NCBI GenBank assembly: GCA_016081115.2 | Contig: JABTTQ020000654.1 | Coordinates: 124,001-188,000, forward strand | From: Rehmannia glutinosa | Lineage: Eukaryota > Streptophyta > Magnoliopsida > Lamiales > Orobanchaceae | Length of the DNA stretch: 64,000 nucleotides | Direction: 5' to 3' | Part shown: one piece after another, positions 1 to 11,895 of the stretch | Numbering within the stretch: the first letter of the stretch is position 1 | How the letters are laid out: every line of letters starts with the position of its first letter | The notes under the pieces: generated by a model | What the model saw: the letters and a program-made list of their open reading frames with translations, nothing else | What the model was told of the DNA's origin: nothing | Database searches by the model: none | Made by a program: the position numbers and the translations under genes

Positions 1-2520
1 ACTCAAAGGGAACAACCGAATCTCTTGTGTCAGTTGACCCCACTACCCATGATTCAACTGATGAGCCAGCTAAGGCGGAAACTGAACATACCACATCCGG
101 GTTAGAGAAGATTGTGGGAGACTTAATGAAACTAAAGTTAGGAGGTAAAAGTAAGACATAAAAAGAACATCAGAGTGCGATTGACAACGCTAAGATGGTT
201 AAGACTGTCTCAGCTGAAATTCCAACTGCATTGTAGTCCGAGGATGCTGTTGAAACAGCTGAGGCAAGGGATGGACAACAGACCATGTTAGATGAGACTG
301 ATGGTCGTGAAAGTGCAATCAAAGAGATTGAGACCTCCAAGGATGCCAGTGTCGAAGTTCCCAATGCAGCTCCATCTGCAAAAGGGAATATTGTTGAAGG
401 CCTTATAGCAGTTGAGACTGCTGCTAAGGTTGTTGAAGGCCCCCAGGAGGTTGAGACTTCCAGGGGTGTTGTACTTGAAAAGGGCAAACTACCAGTTCCT
501 GCAACGGAGTCCCTTGAAATGGAGGAAATTAGTGTGCTCCATGACTCCAATGATAATGTGTCAGTCGAGTTTCTACATTGACAATGAAGCTGAGTCAACT
601 CCCAAAGACAAAGTTGTAGAGAACCTAGTTATCGAGGAACAAGTGGTCGAATTGAAAAAGACACGTGAGGAAGCTGCCTTGTTCCAATTTATCTTAGTTG
701 ATAGCCCACCCCAATGGTGCCATCATCGCCCATGATTCTGCTAAGGCGGCTGAGGCCATACAAACTCAAAAGGAAGCATCAACTGGAGCCCAAGAAGTTG
801 TTGAGACAGTTGAGGCCCAGTCAGCTCCGCAAGCTAACATAGTTGCCACTGCCAGTGAAGCTCCCACAGTTGAGGCAAAAAGAGCTGAAGGAAGCCAAGG
901 GAATAAAGGAAAGGCTCCCAAAGGAGAAGATGGAGATGTTTCTTCAGTCCCTAGTGGCCTATTTGAATATTATTTTCCGTTCGTCAAAGAAGTCCCACTG
1001 GAGACAGAGACTATTGAAGAAAGTGCGAATTACAGAGTAAATATAGATCCAGAAGAGTTCATTGCTCTGGATGACTTAAGGGTTGTACCATTTGGTTTTG
1101 ATTTGAACTCTGTGTTTCTTGAGGATCAATCAGTTGAGGCAACCGACTTCAGGAAAGCCTTCAAGGCTATGTACTCTGAAATGAAAGCTATGGAAACAAG
1201 TTTTGTTGCTCTCAACCAACGATTCGACAACCACAACGCAATGATTTCAAGCGACATCCGAGGAGTTGTTCTATGAATTCGAGAATGGACTATGTAGATA
1301 AAGGCACACTACGAAGAGAACAAGTGAACTACTTAAAATCAGTCTTTGCCAAACTTGTGATTTGGTGTGGTGAGCAAGCTCCATTCCAGCAGAGACAATG
1401 AGACAACATAAACAAGATAGAAGCTGCATATAAGACTGCCATAGAGTGGTTGCGGCTACAATACAAGCAAGACCTTCAAAACACCGAAAGCACTCTGCAA
1501 GCAGAGATGATGTTAATGAGTGCAGAAATGAAGGCTCTTCATCCAGAATATAGAGCAACTCACTCAACCACCCATGACAAGCTTGATCGTATTCTCACTC
1601 ATATTCACACTTCTCTAGTTGGTGATGATGCCAAAAAAGGGAAATTTTAAAGCATTAGAATAAGGGAAGATAGTGGAAGTAAGGGGAAAAGACCCTCTAA
1701 GAAGACTTCCCTGAAGATCGTATTGGATAAGTCCCAACTTGGCTCATCAACTAGCTCTCTCATTTCCCAGCTGTTGCATGATGTATCAGCTGATGCAAAA
1801 GCTGACTTAGCCTTTCAGAACACTAGAGCTGCAATTGAAGTGAACTTGCAGAAGTCGATCGTAGGCAACATGGTCACATTGAAGGACTAAAATCTAAGTT
1901 CTATGGTCCCCCAGTAGGGTTGCTCCCAGATTCTCCGGCAGTGAAGCTCCTAGAAGAACTCGCTCCTGATGTAGGATCTGAGCCAAGATCGCTTAAGGAG
2001 TTCCAAACTCTCAAGTCGAAAGGATTTTTCAAAGGAATGACTCTTAAATAAGCATGAGATTTATAATGGGAAAAAGGCTTTGAAATCAATCAGCCGAGAA
2101 GTAGCAGACTCAGTCGAGTAGCCAACAGACTTCAGGGGCTCAGTTTGTACAGTACACTCCCAGAGGAGGAGCTGACTCTGAAAGAGGTAGGGGAAGGTCT
2201 AGTAGAAGAGGTAGAGGCACTCCACCAAGCAGACCTAAGAATGTTCAATATATAAATCCCCAATAGAAGGATCTCTTTAACTGGGCTGGACTCAACGAAC
2301 TTGAGAATAGAAAAGTTGCCAGATGAAATGAAGAGGCAGCTAAGCACCAAGAGGAAAAGAATATAAGGCAAGTACAAGAATGAAAAGAGAGAAGGAAAAG
2401 ACCAAGCTCAGAAGAGAGCTTATGATACAAAGAGAAGAAGATGGTAAGAAGAGGAAGAGAGAAGAAGGGGACATGAGAAGGGAAGATGAAGAGAGGATAA
2501 GGAAGCAGGAGAGACGCTGA
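1..2520 (+). pseudogene. S1 env-like (third) ORF, degraded C-terminal part
   Basis: The reading frame is broken into pieces, best seen at 285-581, 698-1276 and 1450-1650. It aligns by eye with the env-like ORFs of S2 (9975-11895), S3 (18061-19222) and S4 (53774-59163). The middle is rich in Glu, Ala, Val and Thr, with many repeats built on AVE/VET. A central block has a phenylalanine-rich acidic stretch near 960-1120, followed by a helical region. The tail (about 2290-2520) is almost all Lys, Arg and Glu and is probably a charged coiled coil. I see no membrane segment. The function of this ORF in Sireviruses is not established; env-like is only its customary label. Confidence 0.7.
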
Positions 2521-2725
2521 AGACTGCTGCAGACACCTTCTAGTTATATTGTTACTTAATTGTAAATACACAAAAAAATTGTAAGGACTTTGTAATTTTT
2601 CATTGTACATTGTAATACATTGTAAAGTGCAAGAATGATTTGTTCAATAAACCGCATATTCATACAATCATTATTTCTTCAAGCACTATTTACTTTGTTA
2701 TTTTATTTAAGTTTTGGCATAATCG

Positions 2726-2738
2726 AAAAGGGGGAAAT
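2726..2738 (+). promoter_or_regulatory. Polypurine tract of S1
   Basis: A run of A then G then A lies directly before the TG that opens the LTR. This is where plus-strand DNA synthesis is primed in LTR retrotransposons. The same position and near-identical bases recur in S2, S3 and S4. Confidence 0.8.
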
Positions 2739-4190
2739 TGTTGGAAGATTATGTAATAGATTTTGATGATGCTATGTAAAACTTAGGAAGTTCGCACCCC
2801 AATTCTGCTGTAAAATCAACTATGTAATAGATAAGGTTCTATTAGCTGAGTTGAAGAAGCCAAGTTGAAGACTGCTGAAGTTGACTAAAGATTGAAGTGA
2901 AGACTTTGTTGTGTGTCAGCTGAGTAGTGCAGTGAAAGACCAGTCAAGTACCTGGAAAGTTGTCTTAGTCATCTGACTGACAGCTAAGTCACTCTCAGTT
3001 AAGTGGAGAAGACTATCAAAGGGGTCAAGCAGCAAAAAGGACTCAAGAAAGCTGGAGATGTCCGTTGATAAGAAAAGTCAAATATTTGTTGAAAGAGGAA
3101 ACTGACAGACTGCAAACCAAAAAGTTATTTTGCTGAAAGAGTGCAAATAGCTTGGAACCAATGGGATGTTCCTGCAAAACTGCGGAGGTTCAAGCCTGTT
3201 GCAGAGTATCAATTTGAGGATTAGTCTACATCAAAAGCTGCAAGAAAAGACAAGCCAACGACCTTGAAGTGAAGTTTGAAAATGCATCTATCTCTTCAAC
3301 GGATACATTTTCAAACTACCATTATAAAAGGCTAAGGAATTCATTTGAGAGAAGGTTATGATTTACAAGAAATAGACACATACGTGCAAAGCAAGAGCAA
3401 ACAACTCTCAAGCCATCAATTCAATCCTCAAGCCTAAAACTCGACGGAAACTGATCCAACACACTCAGTGAAGGAAAGACAACTTCAATTTGTTGAAGAT
3501 GAAACCATTGTTGAAAGACAAAGAGGTCTTACACATCCAAGTTTGAAGGAAGTGTGGTAAGGTTCCAGTTCGAACAAAAGCTTTGGACTTGTTGGAGGGC
3601 TACGTGATCAAATCCAAAGTCTTAAGAAGCCGAGTAGCATAACAACCGTCTTGTGAAGAGCTTAGTCCTAGAAGCAAAGCCAGCTTTGTGATCAAGGCCT
3701 AGCTTGGACTGTCATCCTTTTGTAACGAAGTCATTGTTACTTAGTGGATTACCTCCAGGGATTGGAGAAGAGTGGATTAGAGGAATCTCTCCATCCTCGA
3801 ACCACTATAAAAATTGCTCTGCGTCTTTTACATTCAACACTTTATTTCTTGCATATCTTATATGTTGTTTGTTAAATTTGCTAAGTCTACTGATAATAAA
3901 ATAACCATAAAACAAGTGTTGATAACATATTTTAATAAAAGGGTGTAAGACTTCCGCTGAAAAACCAAGTCTGTTGTAAAGGTCACCTCACTCAGCTGAG
4001 TTATCTGTTCAACAACTCTCTTGAGTCTGTTGAGTGGCTTGCTCTACTGTGAAGGTTGAACTAAGTTGTCCTTCGAGGACCAAGCTGACTTGTGACTAAA
4101 CTCTGATTTTAAGTTAAAATCGAAAATTTGGTAAAGTTTAATCAATCCCACTCCTTCTAAACTTTACTTTAATACCCCTTGGGACCTACA
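2739..4190 (+). repeat. 3' LTR of S1
   Basis: The LTR starts TGTTGGAAG right after the PPT and ends GGGACCTACA, the same closing string as the S2-S4 LTRs. Its 1452 bp is close to their roughly 1.53-1.62 kb. Internal landmarks are shared with the other LTRs, including an ACTATAAAAATTG TATA-like string near 3803-3815, but the overall sequence is diverged. There is no second S1 LTR in the window for dating. Confidence 0.85.
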
Positions 4191-4974
4191 ATAATAAATT
4201 TTCCATGTAAAATATGTTTTTTTTTTTCATTGGAAGCCTTTGGCGGAAAAAGCTGCTTGAACATTGAGTGTGAAGCTAATTAGTTGTAAGTTATTCTAGC
4301 ACATTGTTTATATGCATAAAAATGTGATAATCTTCTGAGAAAGAGCTACCAATGATTTGGTACGAAAGCTACCGACTGGTTCGTACATCTATGTTATTTT
4401 CTTTCACTCAAAATATTTTATATTGAGTAAAGGATTTTGATCCATTGACTTTGTGTGTTAATATCATGAAAATATATTACAACACTGAGTTCCAGCACCC
4501 TAAGTGTCAGCTAGCCTTGTGTTCTTTTGACTTTTGTAAGAAATAAACGCATCATTCCAAGCATTCACTAGGATCATTCTTGCATTCGGATTTTTGGGAA
4601 AATATCAGTAGTTTGGATTTTATTTTGTTACAAATCCTAATTATGACTATTTTCTTACTAAGACATTTATCTTTTGGAAAAGATATTTGTGGAGTGTAAT
4701 CTGGAATCTTTAGCAATTCATTTTAAGAATATTATCCATTTGAATTTTTGTTGAAGTCATTATCCGTTTGGGCAGGGGATTCAAATTGATATTGTGAATT
4801 ATACTTAAATGTCATAAAGTTTGTAGTTTTTCTTTTTTGTATCACCAGTTGTGTACAGGTTCATGCATCAATTCTGGTGAGAACTACAAATAAATTCTTG
4901 AATGAGATTGTTTTGACCAAAATGCCCAAAGTCTGTTTGGCTTCATTTGTCAATTTTGGTTAAAAAAGAGGGAG

Positions 4975-5110
4975 AGGGATGAACTCAAGTGAGGTGAGAC
5001 CCAAGTAAGGGGGACCATGCTGTGTCAAGTGACAAGTAAGAAGGAGCAGACTGAGTCAAGTGAGGTGAGACCCAAGTGAGGGGGAGAAGGTTGCATAGAA
5101 GACTGAGCCA
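4975..5110 (+). repeat. Short imperfect tandem repeat in C4
   Basis: The string TCAAGTGAGGTGAGACCCA occurs twice, about 75 bases apart, with related GTAAG/GTGAG/GGGGG copies around it. It lies in the noncoding 3' part of C4 before the PPT. It may be a simple tandem expansion. Confidence 0.6.
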
Positions 5111-5329
5111 AGTAAGAAGGGAAAATATTTCTACAGCGACGAACATGCTTCACTGGGTATTTGATTGTAATGTACTTTGAAAGGGGAGAAATTCCACCGT
5201 TTTAAGCAAGATGCTACAACACTCTTATATAAATCTTATGTTATTTCTGATTTCTTCGAATTATGGAAAACCAGTACTACTACAGATAGGGAGAGTTTTG
5301 TTTTAACCAAAAATGCCAAAGGGGAAAAT

Positions 5330-6299
5330 TGTTAATGTCAGAAGTTGGCAATATTGGTAAAATGGTTCAACTTTGGTAAGTGTTACATGTAGTGTTGTAA
5401 CACCCATGTAGAATACCAGTGTGTCTGAATATAGACAGATTTTGAACCAGTTTTTACTTGTTTATTTTGACAGGTTTCCATAATACTAAGATGCTGGAAT
5501 ATTTGATTAGTTATCTTAATTGATTTAGATTGACTTTATCATGATAACTAATTAATCTTCTTGATTTGTGTTGATTAGGTACGGATAAGATCTTATTTTA
5601 TCTTTCAGGATAATGAATCAAGAAGATTTTCACGATTAATTTACAATAATTAAATGCCTTTAACTAATCTAATTTGATATATATGATTTGATTTTATTAG
5701 AAAAGGTAAGATCTTGCAGGATCGTCCGGATAAATAAAGAATCAAGAAAGATCATTGGGATTGATATACAACAAATAAAGACCTGATTTTAGGGGGATTG
5801 GATGTACAAGACAACTGCATATATTTGTTAGTCTCCACCATTAAAGAAACTAAGTGGAACTACATAGTGCTACTCACGTGATTCAAAGTGAAAAGTTAGT
5901 CTACGCAATTCATTCTTCGGGAGAAGAAGGTGAAGTTTTATGGGAATGGATCAATTCAGCCATCCAAAGGCATTTGGAGTTGGAGGAATTTCAACAGTGC
6001 TGAAGTTAGAGACAAACATCCAGAGAATTAGTTTAATATAAAGAATGGTCTTCGTTTAAAGAGAGAGTCTTTAAATTCCATAAAAACATAGATTGTATTT
6101 GTAATAATTGTTGTTTCTAATTATTAAATTCCTTTCTCTATGTGTGGTCTTGTGTATTGAGATTGAGAAATCTAAGCACATTAAAGATCCTGATGTTATT
6201 TCTGTTTCTAATGTGTTTGTTTTAATTAGGTTTTGTAACACTAATTAATATAAGTGAATGATAAAGTGTTACAACACTTAAAAAGTTAATGTTATAACA
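5330..6299 (+). repeat. 3' LTR of C4
   Basis: The 970-bp unit opens TGTTAATGTC and closes with TTATAACA, giving TGTTA/TAACA inverted ends. The purine tract AAAGGGGAAAAT directly precedes it. AT-rich sequence fills the interior. Only one LTR is present, so the borders rest on the PPT and the TG...CA ends. Confidence 0.65.
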
Positions 6300-7490
6300 C
6301 TATTTTCCAGGATTTTGATAGAACTGATTTTTTCGAAAAGAATTCTTCATTAAAATTACTGGAAAAGGTCCAGTGCCATTTGAGACAAAACGTTTGGAGG
6401 ATGGTCCCACGAGGTGGGCATACATGAGTAATTTTTCGCAAACAAAAACGAGCTCATGGGCAATAAAGTTCTCAGTTCTAGGCATCCAATAAAAACCATT
6501 ACATGAAAAATCATCAACTAACGCTCTAATATCCCCAAGAAGTGAATCAATCTCTTTGTATAAAGCAAGGGTATCTTTTGCAGCTGAGATGACAGTGGCG
6601 GAGTTGCCAACAAAGGAGATGTCCATGAGATGAAGAGACTTGGCATGGAGGACAGATTCTCGAAGTGCCAACAATTCAGTCATGGTTGCCTGAATAATAC
6701 CCAGAAAAACATATGGAGAAACATTTGATAAATGAGCCATCCATACCCAGAATAAATGATACATGCACAATTCTGTGATAGAGAAATAACACCATCTAAG
6801 AAGATATGTACTCCTGGAGGAGCTAACTTAAGCAAATCAATATTCTGTAAGGTGGGTGAGGGTCATTCCTGGTGAAAGTTGGCAGTTTGATAGGTGAGAA
6901 GGGTATGAACTACGAGAGAGATGAGAGTGTTGAGGGGGGATGATGATATTATCGAATATCATTTTGTTGCGGGTGTACCAGATACTAGAGTAAAGTGTTA
7001 GGAAGTATTCAAAAATATGGGAAGGGTTGGTCATGAGAATTTATCGAGATCATAGTTGGGCGTAAAAGTTGTTGGAGGCGGAGGATAAGGACATTCAAAC
7101 TGACAGGTTCCAAACTTGGGCTGCATTAGGGCAAAGAAAGAAAAGGTTTGAGGTGGAGGTGTCCAGGTAAGAGCATAGAGGGCACTAGCCTGGCAAGGGG
7201 ATATGACGACGGGAGAGGTTGTGAGGCATGGGAAGGGAATCAATGAAGAGCCTCCAAGCAAAATGTGTGATTCGTCCTGGGATTTTGAGGGTCCACCATT
7301 TTTTCCAGATTGGAGTTGGGCCAGTGCTAGAGCCACTGTGGGAGGAGTGAGGGCAAAATTAGGGGGAGTCTTGGAATATATGGTATGCTGATTTAACTGA
7401 GAATTTCTTGTTTTTCTTAGATACCACGACCATTAGTCAGGTAGTGGGTTAAGTCTTAAAGGGATGGAAAGTGTGTGAGCGGCTGTCTTG
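6300..7490 (-). pseudogene. LINE ORF2, 3' end: zf-RVT region and RNase H-like domain
   Basis: On the minus strand the order is: a FSVKSAY motif (about 7420-7390), a WWTLKIPGRITHFAWR stretch (about 7300-7250), a CPLC...LFFLCP zinc-binding signature typical of zf-RVT, a WYTRNK helix (near 6970), then an RNase H-like (RVT_3) domain at 6770-6300. This is the C-terminal order of plant L1-type LINE ORF2. Several frameshifts and stops separate the pieces, so it is dead. The reverse transcriptase core is missing. It may be the other end of the LINE at 24474-26160, split by S2 plus a deletion. Confidence 0.8.
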
Positions 7491-7496
7491 GGGTCG

Positions 7497-8110
7497 AAGA
7501 CCAGACATCACCTTTGCAGTAGGTGTATGTGCAAGATTTCAATCTGCACCAAAGGAGAGCCACATGACTGCATCTAAGAGAATCCTAAAATATTTGAAGG
7601 GATGCCAGGAAGTTGGCTTATGGTATCCAAAGGAAGGTGGATTCAAGCTTATTGGTGACTCAAACTATCGTTGGATGTAGAGTTGACATGAAGAGTACTT
7701 GGTACATGTCAAATGCTTGAAATAGATTCGTTTCTGGTTTAGCAAGAAGCAAAACTCTAGAGCCACATCCCACGGTGAAGCGAGTACATAGTCAAGGGTA
7801 TTTGTTATGCCCAAGTCTTATTGATGAGACAACGGTGAGAGATTATGAAATTGAAGAAAAAAAGAGATTCCAATTATGTGTGATAACACAAGTGCTATTG
7901 CAATCACTCGAGAATCTGTGTTGCATTCAAGAACAAAGCACACCGATGTCGATATCATTTTATAAGAGATCATGTTGAAAAGAAAGACATCACTTTGGAA
8001 TATATCTCAACCGATAAGCGATTAGGCTGACATATTCACCAAACCCTTATGTGAATCAAGATTTGAAGAGCTTAACCATGAGCTAGGGTTAATTGGTGAG
8101 TTAACACTCG
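7497..8110 (+). pseudogene. S2 pol C-terminus (copia RNase H), fragment
   Basis: It begins with RPDITFAVG and continues with SHMTASKRILKYLKG and GLWYPKEGGFKL, matching the S4 RNase H region (52605-53217) almost word for word. The conserved Asp of the SDSDYAG motif and the AEAEY motif are damaged by small deletions near 7660-7790. Stops and frameshifts follow up to the normal pol end near 8103. The 5' side is cut at the LINE junction. Confidence 0.85.
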
Positions 8111-8663
8111 AGAAGACTCAATCGAAGAGATGGAAGATAGAAAGTGAGAAATGAACAAGTTTTCACATCAGCCAAGTGAAACAGCCATATCGGAAAGTCA
8201 GCTATATCGAGTTAGCTGACAGCTGAATCGCTTAATGAAAAGAGAAAAGAAGAGTTAAGTCATTTTTGAGATAAGCTGAGTCATTTATGAGCTAAGTGAC
8301 AAAAACACTGTCGTTTTAAATGAGCGGGAATGTTTTTAAGGATGAGCGTCGACATAATAATAATGACGTGCAGTCAAAAGCGCATCTTTGTAAACATATG
8401 ATTGGATATAAATGCTGCCGCATTAAATGCGAGGAATTAAATGCGACTTGACGTGCTAAATCTGAGCTGTTGATCTTGATCAAGTTTTAAAAATAAAAAC
8501 ATGCCCTTTCATAACCCTTATATGCGGTTTTCAGTCTTCTCTCTCACACTTTACTGAAATTGTTCATCTTTCAAAGCAAAGAAAGCCAGTTCTTTTCTCT
8601 CTCGAAAAACCTGAGAGTCCTCAAGCCAGTTTATCAAGTTCTAATCGGTAAAAACTTCTTAAA
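8111..8663 (+). other. pol to env-like spacer of S2
   Basis: Noncoding. It corresponds to 53218-53773 in S4 and keeps similar sequence throughout, including a CCCTTATAT string near 8514-8522 and a CT-rich leader just before the env-like ATG. This may hold a promoter or splice acceptor for expression of the third ORF, but nothing here proves it. Confidence 0.5.
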
Positions 8664-8958
8664 ATGGCACCAAATTTCAATTTCGTCAAGTTATCGAAGC
8701 AAATCCACTCAGGATCGTCCGTGGATTTTGAAGGCATGGTGAAGCAGGGTTCGGATGAAACCCTAGTGAAGAAGATTGCAGATATGTTGGAAAAGTCCGG
8801 CCTTAAGGCTTTTCTTACTTTGGAGTACTCGCACACCTATCTTGAAGAGGTGGCGCATTTCTACGTGAATGCGGAGGTGCAGGACGAGGGAATCAAGTCC
8901 TCTATCCACCACAAGGATATAATGATTACAGCTAAGGACCTTGCGGAGCACTATTTGT
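8664..8958 (+). pseudogene. S2 env-like ORF, N-terminal fragment
   Basis: The open frame starts MAPNFNFVKLSKQIHSG and covers 98 residues before a foreign LTR-like block breaks it at 8959. Unlike S4, this copy has no internal stop in the segment. The pattern EEVAHFYVN...HHKDIMITAKDL resembles the start of the putative plant transposon protein domain (FYxN...V.gk.i..s...I). The equivalent of S4 54070-55460 is missing beyond the insertion, so most of that domain is deleted. Confidence 0.75.
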
Positions 8959-9974
8959 GTTAGATAAATGTTTTTATCAAGATTTTGATGATTTTGTTTC
9001 AATGAGTTTTTACACCAAAACAATATTTTAAATGTTGTCCAAATACTCCCAATTGATTTAAAATGTTTTTACTAATTTTTTGGAGTATTTCTTGAAGTTT
9101 AATTTTGAAAAAAATCGAACAACACTTCATCCAGGAGGTCGACCGGTCGAGCAAACAAGCGATCGGCCAAGAATGAAGAATGGCGAGAAACGAGAACTCT
9201 CGACTTGAAAATTTGAAGAGGGGGACCGGTCCAAGCAGGGGCCGACCGGTTGATGCCTAGGGCGACCGGTCGGACCACCCTTGACTGGTCGCACCCCCAT
9301 CCGTCTGGTACCTGGATCGCACTATTTTCTTTTAATGTTTGAAATTTTATACATAGAGACCGGTCGCGCTGTGTTATCTTTGATAGTAGAATAATATCGT
9401 TGGACATCCATATCAACATGATTTATTTTATCATTTTTGTACAATATTTCTTCATCTTGTGATCTTCCTTTTGTAGACAAAAGTGAAGAAGGATGAGCCT
9501 ATGTTTGTGAAGACTCTTCTATAAATAGAAGATGATTTTGAAGACACAAGCATAACAACACAAGCAAACACACAACAAGAAATCTGCAAATTTCTAAGCT
9601 TTCATATTCAACACTCTTGTTGTACTTATAGCCTAAGTATTTCACTTTCACATCTTGAGGTCTAGGCTTGATTCTTGATTACACTTGCACTCAAAATTGA
9701 TTTATTCATTATCGAGTTGTAATCTTGAATTTTTGGGTTCATTATTCAACACAAGATATCCTTGTGAGTGTTCTTATGGTAAGAACACACTTGGGTGATC
9801 TAGGTGTTAGGTGCAAGAAGACTGTGTTAATCTTCTTATTGAAGAGTTTGGTGCTCTATGAGGTGTTGAAGAATTTGGTGTTCTTCAAGGTTGAAGATTG
9901 TGGTAATCTTCTCAATGTGCCGTTGAAGCTCACGAGAAATCCAAGATATGCACGTTTACTGGAACTCTAGAACA
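8959..9974 (+). repeat. LTR-like block (possible solo LTR) inside S2 env-like ORF
   Basis: This block opens TGTTAGATAAATG and ends CTAGAACA, so it has TG...CA ends. It contains a TATA box (TATAAATAG, 9520-9528) and a transcript-leader-like CAAGCA/ACACAAG region, with no coding domain. The flanking five bases do not match, and about 1.4 kb of env sequence is missing at this point. It is therefore not a clean insertion; a deletion probably took one flank. Confidence 0.5.
9138..9366 (+). promoter_or_regulatory. Cluster of ACCGGT palindromes upstream of a TATA box
   Basis: Five ACCGGT cores, mostly in the frame GACCGGTC, occur near 9142, 9234, 9252, 9265 and 9359, with a sixth degenerate copy (GACTGGTCG) near 9287. 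They sit 150-380 bases upstream of the TATA box of the LTR-like block, where U3 enhancers lie. Each copy is its own reverse complement, as expected for a dimer-binding site, but the binding factor is unknown. Confidence 0.5.
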
Positions 9975-11895
9975 CACTCACCCTCATGTGGATGTGTTCT
10001 CGGGGAGTGATGAAGACATGGATCCCTTTGCTACAACAGAGAAGTCAGACATGCAGCAAGCTCTTGGGGAATCCAGAATGATGCACGAGTAACAAATGTT
10101 TGAAGGACCAGGAGAGTCCTCACAATCTCTCATGCAGATAGACCCATTGGGAGTAGTGCAGCAGATTGCCACGGTTATTGTTGCAACTACATCCCCTGTG
10201 CAGTCGGAAGATGGGTCGAAGGGAACTGGCGATGAAACTGGGACTTTGGGCACCCAAGTTGAGCCAATCCCTACTGAAGGTGTTTTACCACCTGCCCCGA
10301 TGGCTGAGCACTCAACGGAAGAAGCCGCGAGTCAGGAGAAGAGTGACCCAACATCGATCACTTACCGGGTGTGCGGTGAGGAGAAAAACTCACTCGGTCG
10401 GCAAGAGGGTCGAGGATGATCTTGAGATGACTCTTCATTGAAGAAATGAGGCGAAATGGAAACTGAAAAAAAAAACCACAGCAGGTTGACATTGAGGAAG
10501 CTCGGACAGTTGAGTCTGTCCCAGCTGAAGTGTCAACTGCTTTGCAAGCTGAGGACACTGCTATTGCAGTTGAGGCAAAGGATGGAAATGCCCCGGGAGT
10601 TAACACTCTAGGTAGTGAAAGTGCAATCCAATGGGTTGAGACTCCTTCGGATGCCATGGTCCAAGACCCTAAGACAGTTGTGACTGTCGAAGGGAATGTT
10701 GAAGGCCTCTCTGCAGTTGAGACCTGGAGGTGTTGAAGGCCCAAGGGAAGTTGAGACCTCCCTGGGTAAAGTTCAAGAAGTTCAGAACATCCCTCATGTT
10801 AACATTGTTGAATTTGAGAAGGAGATTAGTGCACTTCATGACTCCCAGGAAAACCCTGACATATCATTTCTGGGGTCTGAAGATGAAGCTGAGTCCACAC
10901 CTGTTGCACATCAAAAGGACCCATCTAAGGATGTTCTCCCGCAAACGAGTCAGTCGAGTTGCAAAGCTGCTCGTCAAACATTCCACTTCGATGATGAACC
11001 AAGCCCCCAGGTTTCATCATCATCCGATGATGCTGATGCTGCAGCAGAGGACCATGTACTTCACTTAGCAAAATCTACTGAGGCCGAAGAAGCTGTTAAG
11101 ACAGCTGAGGCTCACTCAGCTGGCCAACACATTTCAAAAGGCCCAGCTAAAACTGAGTCATCTGCGCAGGCTCCCACAGCTGCAGCAGTACCGACTCAAC
11201 CAGAGACATCACAGGCACAAATAGCACAGTCAATCCCATATGTGCGAGATGATACGTTTGAGCAAGTATTTCCCTTTTCGATTGAGCTGCCAGAGCTAGA
11301 GGAAGAGACAACAAAAGAGCTGCGACGTTTCATAGTCCGAGAAGATCATGTAATCCCTACCGACTCCATTGTGCCAGTGAACTTTGATTTCGATGATGAA
11401 TGGCCGGCAGCTGACTCAGGTGTGACAACTTAGATCCGAGAATTCTTCAAGAAGATCTGTGCAGAGATTGAGAAGATCGGACGGCACCAGGCCTCACTAG
11501 ATTTGCGTCTAGACAATAGAGATGCCACCCTCACAGCATATTTAAGAGGGATAGTGGTAAGGATCAGGTAGTGGTGTCAGCAGCAGAGTGCAATGCGATA
11601 CGAACAAGTTCGCTATTTCAATGCATTGTACAATAAGATGCTTGTTTGGAGTGCTGACAATGCTAATATGAAGTAGAGGATGCAGGCGAATATGGAGTTA
11701 CTGCGTGAATTCCATCAAAAAGCAATTTTGTGTCTTGAGGAGACCATGAATGCGAAGTTCAGCCTTCTCATAGCTGAAATGAAACAGGTGGCAGCCAAGT
11801 CAAAGGCCACTCGTTCAGAATTTCGAACAACACATGCCGCAGCAGACTCCAAGCAGAACTCAGCTCTCAGCAGACTCGACTTCATGCTCGCAGGC
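9975..11895 (+). pseudogene. S2 env-like ORF, middle part
   Basis: Env-like sequence resumes at ACTCACCCTCATG and runs to the S3 insertion point. The longest open stretches are 10096-10419, 10530-10736, 10696-11433 (245 residues) and 11680-11895. It is very acidic and Ala/Glu/Ser-rich, with short AVE/VET-type repeats, a poly-Ser/Asp block (near 11010-11040) and an EEETTKELRR segment. Stops and frameshifts interrupt it. The reading resumes after S3 at 21491. Confidence 0.75.
11891..11895 (+). repeat. Target-site duplication of S3 (left copy)
   Basis: CAGGC precedes the S3 5' LTR, and the same five bases (21491-21495) follow the 3' LTR. The surrounding env-like text is continuous across the pair, so this is a true insertion footprint. 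Confidence 0.9.

Larger units (their letters stand above)
1..4190 (+). mobile_element. Sirevirus-like Ty1/copia element S1, 3' portion
   Basis: The window opens inside the long third (env-like) ORF of a Sirevirus-like copia element and runs through a purine tract to a complete 3' LTR. The order env-like ORF, PPT and LTR matches elements S2-S4 in this window. However, the S1 LTR sequence is clearly diverged, so S1 is a separate subfamily or an older copy. gag, pol and the 5' LTR lie outside the window. The sequence after the LTR (4191 onward) looks like the interior of another LTR element, so S1 is probably nested in it. Confidence 0.8.
4191..6299 (+). mobile_element. LTR retrotransposon C4, 3' portion
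   Basis: This is the 3' end of an LTR element of unknown family. It has a noncoding stretch (4191-5313), a purine tract (5318-5329) and a TG...CA LTR (5330-6299). I find no coding domain in 4191-5313, only AT-rich DNA and a short tandem repeat, so superfamily assignment is not possible here. S1 ends exactly where this begins, suggesting S1 inserted into C4. C4 in turn abuts the LINE at 6300. Confidence 0.6.

Noticed and set aside
7203..7391. Plus-strand ORF with Trp-rich sequence
   Set aside because: It is opposite the LINE zinc-binding region, whose CPLC...FLCP signature reads on the minus strand.
9138..9366. CRISPR-like or satellite array of ACCGGT repeats
   Set aside because: The repeats are only about 8 bases, with uneven spacing of roughly 10-95 bases. 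This is not a CRISPR or satellite structure, and the setting is a plant LTR-like block.
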